DNA from: Sphingobacteriaceae bacterium
GTDB taxonomy: Bacteria > Bacteroidota > Bacteroidia > Sphingobacteriales > Sphingobacteriaceae
Assembly: GCA_947459195.1 (NCBI GenBank)
Contig: CANHCS010000017.1
Coordinates: 1 to 34,342, forward strand
Length of the DNA stretch: 34,342 nucleotides
Reading direction: 5' to 3'
In this document: piece by piece, positions 1-7,738 of the stretch
Layout of the letters: every line of letters begins with the position of its first letter
Position numbering within the stretch: position 1 is the stretch's first letter
The notes under the pieces: model-generated
The model's database searches: none
What the model was told of the DNA's origin: nothing
Seen by the model: only the letters and a program-made list of their open reading frames with translations
Position numbers and translations under genes: made by a program

Positions 1-625
1 AACCGAAATCGTGATTTTAGGGGCAGGTACTGTTGGCGAATACGCTGCCAGAACTGCCTTAGCCCTGGGTGCTGAAGTCAAAGTGTTCGATAGTTCCATT
101 TATCGGCTTCGCCGTTTGCAGAACAATGTAGGGGCACGGGTGTTCACTTCGGTCATTCAACCCATTGTATTGCAAAAAGCAATTTGTTCTTGCGATGTGG
201 CCATTGGCGCCATCCGTGCCAGCCATGGTAGGAGCCCATGCCTGGTTACCGAAGAAACGGTAAGCAAAATGAAACCCAACTCGGTCATTATTGATGTAAG
301 TATTGATCAGGGAGGATGTTTTGAAACGTCCAGTGTAACCAATCATACCGAACCGGTGTTTCGGAAGTATGATGTAATTCATTATTGTGTGCCCAATATT
401 GCATCGAGGGTGGCCAGAACTGCTACTTATGCACTAACCAATATTTTCACTCCAATTTTATTGGATATTGGTGAAATGGGCGGATTAATGAACGTGGTTT
501 GGGACAAACCCGGAATAAGAAATGCTGTTTACCTTTATCAGGGCCAATTAACCAATGCCGATTTATCCGAACGCTTTAAAATCCCACACAAAGATTTAAA
601 CCTTTTGATTGTTTCTAATCGTTAA
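1..625 (+). CDS. ald: Alanine dehydrogenase, C-terminal part (cut by left edge)
   Basis: Open from the first complete codon (base 2, reading T-E-I-V-I-L-G-A-G) to TAA at 623-625, so the 5' part lies outside the window; the GTG at base 11 is internal. The visible part opens at the Rossmann dinucleotide loop GAGTVG and continues with the family's NAD domain and the closing segment G-E-M-G-G-L, W-D-K-P-G-I-R and D-L-N-L-L. Alanine dehydrogenase interconverts L-alanine and pyruvate plus ammonia with NAD in the cytosol. The related PntA transhydrogenase subunit shares the fold, but the C-terminal segment fits alanine dehydrogenase better. It converges on hutH with 8 bp between the stops, so no terminator fits there. 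Confidence 0.85.
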   Translation, partial: TEIVILGAGTVGEYAARTALALGAEVKVFDSSIYRLRRLQNNVGARVFTSVIQPIVLQKAICSCDVAIGAIRASHGRSPCLVTEETVSKMKPNSVIIDVSIDQGGCFETSSVTNHTEPVFRKYDVIHYCVPNIASRVARTATYALTNIFTPILLDIGEMGGLMNVVWDKPGIRNAVYLYQGQLTNADLSERFKIPHKDLNLLIVSNR

Positions 626-633
626 GTGCCCAA

Positions 634-2121
634 TTAAATCGGGTAGCTCTGCAAAAATTCAATGGATTTTTCGATATCTGGAGCTAGTACTCGATCTTGT
701 GTATTTGCTGGAACCAATTTTCGATAACTGGCAATTATTTTTTCTAAATCAGGAGCAGTTTTCAAAGGTCTCCTGAACTCCATGGCCTGGCAGGCATTTA
801 AACATTCAATTGCTAATATCCGTTCCAGGTTAAGCGCCACTTTTAAGCATTTTACGGCACCGTTTGCACCCATACTCACATGATCTTCTTGTCCGTTGCT
901 CGAAACAATCGAATCTACCGAAGACGGTGTACTCAATTGTTTGTTTTCACTGGCGATGGCCGCTGCGGTATATTGAGGAATCATCAAACCTGAATTTAGT
1001 CCGGCCTCCTTTACCAAAAATGCCGGCAGGTTTCGCTGTCCGGAGATGAGTTGAAATGTACGACGCTCTGAAATGGAGCCCCATTCTGCCAGGGCGATGC
1101 ATAAAAAGTCTAAGGCCAATGCTAGCGGCTGCCCATGAAAATTACCAGCCGAAATGATCTCATCTAAATCAGGAAAAACGTTTGGATTATCGGTTACCGA
1201 ATTGATTTCTGTTTCAAACACCGATCTCACATAATTCAGGGTATCCTTACTTGCTCCATGCACCTGTGGCATGCAGCGGAAAGAATAAGGATCTTGTACC
1301 TGCTTATTGGCTTGTTTCATCAGCTCGCTTCCGGAAAGTAAAGCATGCAATTTTTCGGCAGTTGCCACTTGTCCGTGGTGAGGGCGTATTTGATGACTGG
1401 CAGGTTTGAAAGGATCAATTCGACAGTTAAAGGCATCTGCCGAAATCGCACCAATTACATCGGCCCAACTCGATAATTTTTCCGCTTTCATTAGGATGTA
1501 GATCCCATAAGCCGACATGAATTGGGTTCCGTTGATCAAGGCTAAACCTTCTTTGCTTTTCAAGTGCAGGGGTTTAAGACCCAGCTTTTCCAACGTGACT
1601 TTTGCTGGTACTTTTTCCTTTCCTATCCATACTTCGCCCTCTCCAATTAATGGTAAGCTAACATGTGCCAGGGGCGATAGATCGCCAGATGCACCCAATG
1701 AACCTTGTGTGTAAACCACCGGTAAAACATCCAGATTATAAAACTCAGTTAAGCGCTCTACTGTGCTGATATCTACCCCCGAATTCCCATAAGATAAGGA
1801 TTGAATTTTAAGGAGTAACATCAACTTGATGATCTCCTTTGGAACCAAATCGCCCGTTCCGCAGGCGTGTGAGCGCAATAAATTATGTTGTAATTGGCTT
1901 AGGTCTTCATCGGCAATGCGTACGTTCTGCAAATAGCCGAAGCCGGTATTGATCCCATAAACCGGCTCTTCGCTCCTTGCCATTTTCTGATCCAGGAAAT
2001 TCCTGCAATTTTTAATGGATGTAATTGCATTTTCACTGAGATTCAGCTTTGTTTTTTGCTCAATAATAGATTTGATGACTTGAATAGAAAGAGGGGCTGA
2101 GCCAATGGTAAAAGTTTTCAT
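634..2121 (-). CDS. hutH: Histidine ammonia-lyase
   Basis: 495 aa, normal length for the family. It deaminates L-histidine to trans-urocanate, the first step of histidine degradation, in the cytosol. The prosthetic MIO group is formed from A144-S145-G146 inside G-S-L-G-A-S-G-D-L-S-P-L. The catalytic tyrosine lies in Y55-G-I-N-T-G-F-G, and the S-H-A-C-G-T-G segment (84-90) holds the conserved His. The C-terminal Q-E-D-H-V-S-M-G block is also present. No other hut gene (hutU, hutI, hutG) is in the window, so the pathway must be completed elsewhere. No clean -7 box is seen before the ATG. Aromatic amino-acid ammonia-lyases share the MIO chemistry; the overall sequence favours histidine. Confidence 0.93.
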   Translation of the reverse strand: MKTFTIGSAPLSIQVIKSIIEQKTKLNLSENAITSIKNCRNFLDQKMARSEEPVYGINTGFGYLQNVRIADEDLSQLQHNLLRSHACGTGDLVPKEIIKLMLLLKIQSLSYGNSGVDISTVERLTEFYNLDVLPVVYTQGSLGASGDLSPLAHVSLPLIGEGEVWIGKEKVPAKVTLEKLGLKPLHLKSKEGLALINGTQFMSAYGIYILMKAEKLSSWADVIGAISADAFNCRIDPFKPASHQIRPHHGQVATAEKLHALLSGSELMKQANKQVQDPYSFRCMPQVHGASKDTLNYVRSVFETEINSVTDNPNVFPDLDEIISAGNFHGQPLALALDFLCIALAEWGSISERRTFQLISGQRNLPAFLVKEAGLNSGLMIPQYTAAAIASENKQLSTPSSVDSIVSSNGQEDHVSMGANGAVKCLKVALNLERILAIECLNACQAMEFRRPLKTAPDLEKIIASYRKLVPANTQDRVLAPDIEKSIEFLQSYPI

Positions 2122-2173
2122 CGATGAAGATTAGCTTCTTCAAAAATGAATAAATAAGCGCTAATTTTTCAAA

Positions 2174-2740
2174 TTATTTTTTGAAGGGCTGGTAGTTAAA
2201 AGAGCTACTCACCTCAATCTTCTCTGCTATTTTATTGAAAACTAATTTAGGTATTTCAATGTCGTGGTCGGCCAGGGCTATTATAAATTTCGTATTTATT
2301 TGAATGCTGCCATCTGCTCCGATGATCAATTTGCCGCGGAGGGTTCGTTTTTGATCTACGCCATGTATGTTTAAAATGCCGGTGGCATTGGCTTCATAAC
2401 TACCCGCTTTCCCCCAATCAATATTCTCTGCAATTTTTCCCTTGAAGGTTCCGTAAGGATATTTTTCGCTCTCGAGGTAGTTTTCATTAAAATGCCTTTG
2501 CATGAGTTTATTGGGGAATTCAAATTGGTTGATGGGTACCCGAACCACCAATTCCTTGCTTTCTATATTGAGCATAGAAATTACACGGCTGTTCTTTGCA
2601 CTGATGTCTTCGAGCGGCGCATTGGAGAAAAAAGTAATTTCTCCCTTAGTCGTGCTTAACACCTGGCTGTAGGTTGATAAATTGAACAGGCAGAGTAGCC
2701 CAATTAAATAATAGCTGTTTTTCATAAGGATGTTTTTCAT
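2174..2740 (-). CDS. YceI-like domain secreted protein
   Basis: 188 aa. The N-terminus has a signal peptide (hydrophobic run about residues 10-22, cleavage near Y-S-Q). The rest resembles the YceI/lipocalin-like family: an early T-x-x-G-x-I-x-F-x-S-x-A-P strand, the R-H-F-N-E-N-Y-L-E-S-x-K-Y-P block where the family has its 'hF.s..fld...yP' motif, then G-x-L-x-I-x-G-V and R-x-L-x-G-x-L. YceI proteins bind isoprenoid-like lipids in the periplasm, but the ligand here is unknown. ATG at 2740 and ATG at 2725 are both possible starts, and both keep the signal peptide. It stands alone between hutH (downstream, 52 bp) and a 292-bp gap. Confidence 0.75.
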   Translation of the reverse strand: MKNILMKNSYYLIGLLCLFNLSTYSQVLSTTKGEITFFSNAPLEDISAKNSRVISMLNIESKELVVRVPINQFEFPNKLMQRHFNENYLESEKYPYGTFKGKIAENIDWGKAGSYEANATGILNIHGVDQKRTLRGKLIIGADGSIQINTKFIIALADHDIEIPKLVFNKIAEKIEVSSSFNYQPFKK

Positions 2741-2807
2741 GTTGTTGCCTTTGTCTGTAAAACAGACTAATTTTCAACCATCAGATTTTAGCAAGCTTCT
2801 TCTGGAT

Positions 2808-2936
2808 TCAATGCCAAATAAAACGCAGGGCTACAACAGAATATTGTGCCTCAATGGGACAAACAACAAGGTTTCCCATTTCTTCAACGTCACCAATAGC
2901 ATTATTCAGGCTGTTGGGTGCTAAAATCAATTTCAT
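2808..2936 (-). CDS. Possible small ORF (42 aa), unrecognised
   Basis: Not a secure gene. On the minus strand ATG at 2934-2936 opens 42 codons to TGA at 2808-2810, starting M-K-L-I-L-A-P-N-S-L. The mixed residue composition looks more coding-like than random AT-rich DNA. No signal peptide, membrane segment or family signature is seen. The first ten residues faintly recall the start of glycerate kinases, but nothing after them does, so a decayed fragment is possible. A 7-bp inverted repeat lies just upstream (2944-2964) and a near-match to the -7 element (TATCTTTA) at 2984-2991. It could equally be spacer DNA. Confidence 0.25.
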   Translation of the reverse strand: MKLILAPNSLNNAIGDVEEMGNLVVCPIEAQYSVVALRFIWH

Positions 2937-2943
2937 GGTAGTG

Positions 2944-2964
2944 TTAATCGGGAAAATCGATTAA
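2944..2964. repeat. Inverted repeat TTAATCG-7 nt-CGATTAA
   Basis: Perfect 7-bp arms at 2944-2950 and 2958-2964 around GGAAAAT, in the gap between hisS and the YceI-like gene. Low GC and no T-run argue against a terminator; an operator or a weak RNA hairpin in the leader of the 42-aa ORF are the alternatives. Confidence 0.35.
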
Positions 2965-3032
2965 AAATCCAAGCTCCCTTGCTTAAAGATAATAAATTAT
3001 TAAAGCTAAATATGATCTTGAAAGAGAAAATA

Positions 3033-4421
3033 TTAGGAGTTCAGCAGCTGGATAATGGCAGCAATATCGAGTTTTTGCTGTTCGCCGCTTTGCATATTTT
3101 TTAGACTCAATAAACCCGATTCCATCTCCTCGCTGCCAATTAAAATAACGTAAGAGATTTTTTTGGCATCTGCATAACTCAGTTGCTTTTTCAGTTTGGC
3201 TGCTGTGGGATAAAGCTCGGCAGCTACTCCGTTTCTACGCAAAGCACTCAACAAAGGCAGTGCGTAGGTCTCGGCAGTTTCATCAAAATTACTGATGAGG
3301 ACTCTGGTACTCTCACCGGCATTGTCGGGGAAAAGTTGCAGCTCTTCCATCACATCATAAATACGGTCGGCGCCAAAAGAAATCCCCACTCCGGTCAGAT
3401 CTTTCAAGCCAAACATACCGGTGAGGTCATCGTAGCGGCCACCGCCACCGATGCTGCCCATGGCCACTTCGTTGCTCTTTACTTCAAAAATGGCACCGGT
3501 ATAATAATTGAGGCCACGAGCAAGAGTGATGTCGAGTTCAAGTTGAAGCGTCTTCAATTTGGAGTCTTCAATTTGGAGTTGCTCAGTATAGTTGAATATT
3601 TTTTCGATTTCTTCAATACCTTTTAAACCAGTTGTTGAAGAGGATAGAACCGATTTCAGACTTTGAATTTTGGCCTCATTGCTGCCAGAAAGCTCAATGA
3701 TTGGTTTTAATTTTTCAATATCGCTTTCACGGAAACCTTTTTCCAGCAACTCTTTCACGACACCATCCAATCCGATTTTCTCTAATTTATCAATGGCTAC
3801 CGTCATATCCACGATCAATTCCGGTTTACCAATAATTTCGGCAATACCGGATAGTATCTTGCGGTTATTGATCTTGATGGTAAAGTCCTTCAACCCAAGA
3901 TTGGATAATGCTTCTTGGTAGATCAGCACAAACTCAGCCTCGTTCAATAAACTTTCTGAGCCTACCACATCGGCATCGCACTGATAAAATTCGCGATAGC
4001 GTCCTTTTTGAGGACGGTCGGCACGCCATACCGGTTGAATCTGAAACCTTTTAAATGGCAAGTTGATCTCATTCTGATGCATCACCACAAAACGTGCAAA
4101 AGGCACCGTAAGGTCGTAACGAAGTGCTTTTTCTGAGATCCTAGGTGTAAGAGTTTTAGAAGTGGTGGTTTGTAGTTGATCTAGATTTAATTTTGATAAA
4201 TAATCACCTGAATTCAGGATTTTGAAAATCAATTGGTCTCCCTCCTCGCCATATTTACCAGTCAGCGTATCCAGATTTTCCATGGTTGGGGTCTGGATTT
4301 CCTGGTAGCCATATTTGCGAAAAACAGCCTTAATGGTATCGAAAATAAAATTTCGCTTCACTACTTCTTGGGGCGAAAAATCGCGTGTACCTTTTGGAAT
4401 GGATGGTTTTTGGATGGCCAT
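3033..4421 (-). CDS. hisS: Histidyl-tRNA synthetase
   Basis: 462 aa, cytosolic class II aminoacyl-tRNA synthetase charging tRNA-His. Motif 1 lies near the N-terminus (G-T-R-D-F-S-P then Y-Q-E-I-Q-T-P). Motif 2 is R-x-x-R-Y-R-E-F-Y-Q-C-D-x-D. The histidine-specific block A-R-G-L-N-Y-Y-T-G and the G-G-G-G-R-Y-D-D-L loop follow, then motif 3 (G-V-G-I-S-F-G-A-D-R-I) and a C-terminal anticodon-binding domain. The ATG at 4419-4421 is supported by a -7 box (TAACTTTG, 4426-4433) ending 4 nt before it. A 14-bp tandem duplication sits in the segment just before A-R-G-L-N-Y-Y-T-G. It follows the phosphatase gene on the same strand with an 18-bp gap. Confidence 0.96.
   Translation of the reverse strand: MAIQKPSIPKGTRDFSPQEVVKRNFIFDTIKAVFRKYGYQEIQTPTMENLDTLTGKYGEEGDQLIFKILNSGDYLSKLNLDQLQTTTSKTLTPRISEKALRYDLTVPFARFVVMHQNEINLPFKRFQIQPVWRADRPQKGRYREFYQCDADVVGSESLLNEAEFVLIYQEALSNLGLKDFTIKINNRKILSGIAEIIGKPELIVDMTVAIDKLEKIGLDGVVKELLEKGFRESDIEKLKPIIELSGSNEAKIQSLKSVLSSSTTGLKGIEEIEKIFNYTEQLQIEDSKLKTLQLELDITLARGLNYYTGAIFEVKSNEVAMGSIGGGGRYDDLTGMFGLKDLTGVGISFGADRIYDVMEELQLFPDNAGESTRVLISNFDETAETYALPLLSALRRNGVAAELYPTAAKLKKQLSYADAKKISYVILIGSEEMESGLLSLKNMQSGEQQKLDIAAIIQLLNS
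3551..3578. repeat. 14-bp perfect tandem duplication inside hisS
   Basis: TCTTCAATTTGGAG occurs twice back to back (3551-3564 and 3565-3578, plus strand) within the minus-strand hisS frame. As 14 is not a multiple of 3, the two copies are read in different frames, giving L-Q-I-E-D and S-K-L-K. The synthetase frame stays open throughout. Confidence 0.9.
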
Positions 4422-4425
4422 GTTT

Positions 4426-4433
4426 CAAAGTTA
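4426..4433 (-). promoter_or_regulatory. -7 promoter element of hisS
   Basis: TAACTTTG on the minus strand matches the Bacteroidetes sigma-ABfr -7 consensus TAnnTTTG exactly. It ends 4 nt before the hisS ATG, inside the 18-bp gap after the phosphatase gene. Transcription would begin at or within a base or two of the start codon. No clear -33 TTTG was identified. Confidence 0.6.
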
Positions 4434-4439
4434 GTAAAA

Positions 4440-4892
4440 TTAGCTATTGGCGCCGCTTTCTTGCTGTTGATGGATGAAAGCTATGCAGGCCTTTTGCACC
4501 ATTTGGAATACAGGCTCAAACAAATTATTATCCCAATAGGGGTCAGGTACTATTTCGTTTCCTAATAATAATTGTACTTTCTCTCGATGTACTGTTTTGG
4601 GTGCCAGAGCAAGCACATTTTTTAGATTTTCTTCATCCATTACCAGGATGTGATCAAAAACTTCAAAATCTGCAACTTGAATTTGCCGGGCCCTTTGCTC
4701 GGAGATATCTATGCCGTGAGCCTTTGCTACCGCTATGGAGCGCTGGTCGGGTGGACTGCCCACATGCCAGTTACCGGTACCCGCAGAATCGATTTCCCAG
4801 TTTAATTCATTTTCTTGAACGAGGTGATCCATCACACCATGTGCCAGCGGTGATCGGCAAATATTGCCGAGGCAAACCATTAAAATTTTCAT
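4440..4892 (-). CDS. Low molecular weight protein-tyrosine phosphatase
   Basis: 150 aa, typical for the family. The P-loop C7-L-G-N-I-C-R13-S14 follows the C-x5-R-S signature at the N-terminus; C7 is the expected nucleophile and R13 the phosphate binder. The general acid is D117 in V-P-D-P-Y-W. Family members dephosphorylate phosphotyrosine proteins in the cytosol, often partners of tyrosine kinases of exopolysaccharide systems, but none is encoded here. The gene follows the S1/P1 nuclease with a 6-bp gap and precedes hisS, so it is probably carried on the fumC-led transcript. Confidence 0.92.
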   Translation of the reverse strand: MKILMVCLGNICRSPLAHGVMDHLVQENELNWEIDSAGTGNWHVGSPPDQRSIAVAKAHGIDISEQRARQIQVADFEVFDHILVMDEENLKNVLALAPKTVHREKVQLLLGNEIVPDPYWDNNLFEPVFQMVQKACIAFIHQQQESGANS

Positions 4893-4898
4893 GATTGT

Positions 4899-5696
4899 TT
4901 AGCTGCCAAAAATCTCATTCAGCACCCCGGCTAATCTGACGCCCCCTTTTAACAATTGTTCATTTGCAGTGCCCAGGTGATCGTAGATATAGCGGTAAGA
5001 TAATTTGTCGCCCATATTTACACCGCTGTATAATTTGCTGGCAATTTGATAAGATTCTGCTATCCAGATACTCAGTGGATCTTTTTGCCAAGCAGCTCTT
5101 TGTTTTGCTGTGCTCGGGTTGATGGATTTTGCATATTCCGTATAACTCAATTCCTGGCTTTCGATTAACTCTGAATCCCAAATGCTGTGCAGGTTACTCG
5201 ACTTACCAAACCAGCTCAACTTAATGTCGTTCCCACCTTTATCTTCCCGATGCCCGGTGTGCATAGGTTGATGAATATCGCCCACCAAATGCACTAAAAT
5301 GCGTAAATACATTACTTTTTTGTCTTTGGCTAGCTCTTTTTTCTTCAACTCTTTAGTTAAAAAAGCAATTTTGGTATGTGCATTTACCGCCGTATCGGCT
5401 TTTAAAAATTTCTGAAGTTCGGCTGTGGTTAAGCCACCATCCAGATTGATGAAATGCCAGTTATACAAGTAGTCGAATGCCTTGTCTGATTTCACAAAAT
5501 CGGCCCAATTGGCACTCATGGCCAAAGTCTCGTGCCCCAAAATGTTTTTTACCGCCAAACGGGCCTTGGGGTTCAAATGATTCTCGGCAATTTGCCCTAC
5601 CACCCGGTGACCGAGCTGACCCCAAGCCAAACTGATTAATGGCAGGCAGACGTAAAGGCTCAGCAGGCTTATTTTTTTGAAAATCTGATTTTTCAT
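4899..5696 (-). CDS. Secreted S1/P1-type zinc nuclease
   Basis: 265 aa. The signal peptide is about residues 1-24, with cleavage expected before W25; in this family the mature N-terminal Trp itself binds zinc. Other expected trinuclear zinc ligands are visible: H30 (G-Q-L-G-H), D66, H81 (N-W-H-F-I-N), H136 and D140 (V-H-L-V-G-D), H146 (Q-P-M-H), H170 and D174 (L-H-S-I-W-D). S1/P1 nucleases cut single-stranded DNA and RNA, so the likely role is periplasmic or extracellular nucleic-acid breakdown. It follows the small lipoprotein gene with 4 bp between them and lies 6 bp before the phosphatase. Confidence 0.92.
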   Translation of the reverse strand: MKNQIFKKISLLSLYVCLPLISLAWGQLGHRVVGQIAENHLNPKARLAVKNILGHETLAMSANWADFVKSDKAFDYLYNWHFINLDGGLTTAELQKFLKADTAVNAHTKIAFLTKELKKKELAKDKKVMYLRILVHLVGDIHQPMHTGHREDKGGNDIKLSWFGKSSNLHSIWDSELIESQELSYTEYAKSINPSTAKQRAAWQKDPLSIWIAESYQIASKLYSGVNMGDKLSYRYIYDHLGTANEQLLKGGVRLAGVLNEIFGS

Positions 5697-5700
5697 GCGT

Positions 5701-6198
5701 TCAATTTAAGGGTTTGGGTTTACACACTAAACTTTCCAATAATTTCAATTTCAAAGGAGTATGGCGTGTTAAACTTTTAAAATAAAGCGTGTCTTGCACT
5801 CTTTTCTCAATGATAAGCGCTTCGAGGTATTGCCCGATACGGTAACAGCCTGAAATTTTTTGTTTCCAATTAGACTTGGTGAAGGTTCCGTTCAGATAAA
5901 GGGTGTCGTTGCTTTTTCGATAGGTACCTTTGGCATACTCCTCCCAATTTCCGCCATTAAAACAGCTATCCGGATAGGTATTTGCCTTGGCTGAGGTATT
6001 CATTTGGACATAGAAGGAGTCGCAGCTGAATGAAAACTGGTGCTGGGTGTATTGCAAGAGTTCATCCTGGTAAGCCAAGGGAATTTCCTCCCATTTTCCC
6101 TGCACCAAATCACTCCCCTTGTCTTGTAAGTTCGGGTTGAATTTACAAGCTGTGAGCGCAAAGGCTATCCATATGAAAATTAGGAATCGGATACGCAT
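5701..6198 (-). CDS. Small lipoprotein of unknown function
   Basis: I do not recognise this family. The start chosen is ATG at 6196-6198, 2 bp after the fumC stop; an upstream extension to 6240 would overlap fumC and precede the signal peptide. From this start the protein is 165 aa with a lipoprotein signal ending A-L-T-A-C18. The mature part contains four more cysteines (S-F-S-C, P-D-S-C, I-S-G-C, L-V-C) and alternating short polar/hydrophobic stretches suggestive of beta strands (G-K-W-E-E, G-T-Y-R-K, L-Y-L-N-G-T). The G-K-W...G-T-Y pattern recalls lipocalin-like lipoproteins of Bacteroidetes, but this is only a resemblance. It sits in the fumC operon upstream of the nuclease. Confidence 0.75.
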   Translation of the reverse strand: MRIRFLIFIWIAFALTACKFNPNLQDKGSDLVQGKWEEIPLAYQDELLQYTQHQFSFSCDSFYVQMNTSAKANTYPDSCFNGGNWEEYAKGTYRKSNDTLYLNGTFTKSNWKQKISGCYRIGQYLEALIIEKRVQDTLYFKSLTRHTPLKLKLLESLVCKPKPLN

Positions 6199-6200
6199 CT

Positions 6201-7598
6201 TTATTTTAAGCCACCAATCATGTCTTCGGGGCGCACCCACTGATCGAATTGTTCATTGGTCAGCAAGCCAAGTTCCAAAGCTGCTTCGCGAAGCGATTTA
6301 TTCTCTTTATGTGCTTTTTTGGCAATTTTTGCAGCGTTTTCGTAACCAATATGTGGATTTAATGCAGTTACCAGCATCAATGAATTATCGACATGTTTTT
6401 TAATCCCATCATAATTCGGTTCAATTCCGATGGCGCAATGATCGTTAAAAGAAACACAAGCATCGCCAATTAAACGGGCAGATTGCAGGAAATTAGCGGC
6501 CATCATCGGTTTGAAAACATTTAATTCATAATGCCCGTTTGATCCACCTACGCTGATGGCTACATCGTTGCCCATCACTTGTGCCGCAACCATGGTCATG
6601 GCTTCATTTTGAGTGGGGTTTACTTTGCCCGGCATAATCGAAGATCCCGGCTCATTTTCGGGGATAAAAATTTCTCCAATACCAGAACGAGGGCCGGAAG
6701 CCATCATGCGGATGTCGTTGGCAATTTTCATCAAGGCTACTGCAAGCTGTTTGAGGGCGCCATGCGTTTCCACAATGGCATCGTGGGCAGCCAGGGCCTC
6801 AAATTTATTTTCAGCGGTCCGGAAAGGTAGTTTGGTAAATTGGGCAATATAATCGGCTACTTTAACATCGTAACCCTTTGGGGTGTTGATGCCCGTTCCT
6901 ACAGCTGTTCCACCCAGTGCCAATTCTGATAAATGATCGAGCGTATTCTTCAAGGCTTTTAATCCATGATCTAATTGAGAAACATAGCCAGAAAACTCCT
7001 GACCCAAGGTTAAAGGAGTAGCATCCATCAAATGGGTGCGTCCAATTTTTACAATCTCTTTAAATTCTTCTGATTTAGCCTTCAATGTGTTTCTCAGTTT
7101 TTCCACTCCCGGAATGGTGATTTCTATCACCGCCTTATAGGCTGCAATGTGCATGGCAGTTGGATAGGTGTCATTTGAAGACTGAGATTTGTTTACGTCA
7201 TCGTTTGGATGGATGAAGGTTTTGCCTTCGCCCAGTTTGTTTCCTTGCAGTACATGAGCACGGTTGGCTACTACCTCGTTCACATTCATATTAGATTGTG
7301 TACCCGAACCGGTTTGCCAGATCACCAGTGGGAACTGATCGTTTAACTTTCCTTCCAGAATCTCATCACAAACCTGTGCAATTAAATCCCTTTTTTCGGC
7401 AGATAAAATACCGCAATCGGCATTGGTGTAAGCCGCTGCTTTTTTCAGGTAAGCAAAAGCCTCAATGATTTCTTTCGGCATGGATGCCTCAGGACCAATT
7501 TTAAAATTATTGCGAGAACGTTCGGTTTGTGCACCCCAATATTTATCGGCGGGCACTTGTACCTCGCCCATGGTATCTTGTTCTATTCTGTAGCTCAT
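6201..7598 (-). CDS. fumC: Fumarate hydratase, class II
   Basis: 465 aa, full length. It reversibly hydrates fumarate to L-malate in the TCA cycle, without an Fe-S cluster. The signature loop [11 protein letters not shown] is at 318-328 and carries the catalytic serine. [14 protein letters not shown] is at 130-143 and G-R-T-H-L-M-D at 186-192. Aspartase and argininosuccinate lyase share the superfamily, but the H-P-N-D-D-V-N block points to fumarase. The leader contains an exact -7 element and a 10-bp inverted repeat flanking it, so this gene probably heads the transcript running through the lipoprotein, nuclease and phosphatase genes. Confidence 0.95.
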   Translation of the reverse strand: MSYRIEQDTMGEVQVPADKYWGAQTERSRNNFKIGPEASMPKEIIEAFAYLKKAAAYTNADCGILSAEKRDLIAQVCDEILEGKLNDQFPLVIWQTGSGTQSNMNVNEVVANRAHVLQGNKLGEGKTFIHPNDDVNKSQSSNDTYPTAMHIAAYKAVIEITIPGVEKLRNTLKAKSEEFKEIVKIGRTHLMDATPLTLGQEFSGYVSQLDHGLKALKNTLDHLSELALGGTAVGTGINTPKGYDVKVADYIAQFTKLPFRTAENKFEALAAHDAIVETHGALKQLAVALMKIANDIRMMASGPRSGIGEIFIPENEPGSSIMPGKVNPTQNEAMTMVAAQVMGNDVAISVGGSNGHYELNVFKPMMAANFLQSARLIGDACVSFNDHCAIGIEPNYDGIKKHVDNSLMLVTALNPHIGYENAAKIAKKAHKENKSLREAALELGLLTNEQFDQWVRPEDMIGGLK

Positions 7599-7609
7599 AT
7601 GCTGTGTTA

Positions 7610-7667
7610 TTTGCAGGCCACAAATTTAGATTTTTTTATTCCAAAAAGCGCCTGAACGGCCTGCAAA
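7610..7667. promoter_or_regulatory. 10-bp inverted repeat bracketing the fumC promoter
   Basis: TTTGCAGGCC at 7610-7619 is repeated in inverted form as GGCCTGCAAA at 7658-7667, with 38 nt between the arms. The fumC -7 box (7621-7628) lies just inside the left arm. The expected transcription start falls in the left arm, and the right arm lies about 40 bp upstream of that start. The next gene on the other side (serine hydrolase, ATG 7739) is divergent. Two-site operator or DNA-looping geometry is an inference. Confidence 0.55.
7621..7628 (-). promoter_or_regulatory. -7 promoter element of fumC
   Basis: TAAATTTG on the minus strand, an exact TAnnTTTG match, 22 nt before the fumC ATG. This leaves a short 5' leader of roughly 18-20 nt. 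Confidence 0.6.
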
Positions 7668-7738
7668 ATGTTTAAAACTCTGTTTGTTATTTGCCGCTGA
7701 TATTTTCTATTTTCCGCCCATATTTTTTAGACCATCAG

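Noticed and set aside
2126-2141. GAAGA/TCTTC hairpin upstream of hutH
   Set aside because: Five-base arms only; too weak to call a regulatory structure.
2730-2924. Plus-strand ORF of 64 aa in the gap before the YceI gene
   Set aside because: Overlaps the YceI start region, has no promoter box or protein signature; composition looks like noncoding DNA. The minus-strand 42-aa ORF is the better, though weak, candidate.
3183-3626. 147-aa plus-strand ORF opposite hisS
   Set aside because: Lies wholly within a strongly conserved gene; antisense shadow.
4601-4894. 97-aa plus-strand ORF opposite the tyrosine phosphatase
   Set aside because: The sense gene has all catalytic motifs; the antisense product has a His/Pro-rich shadow composition.
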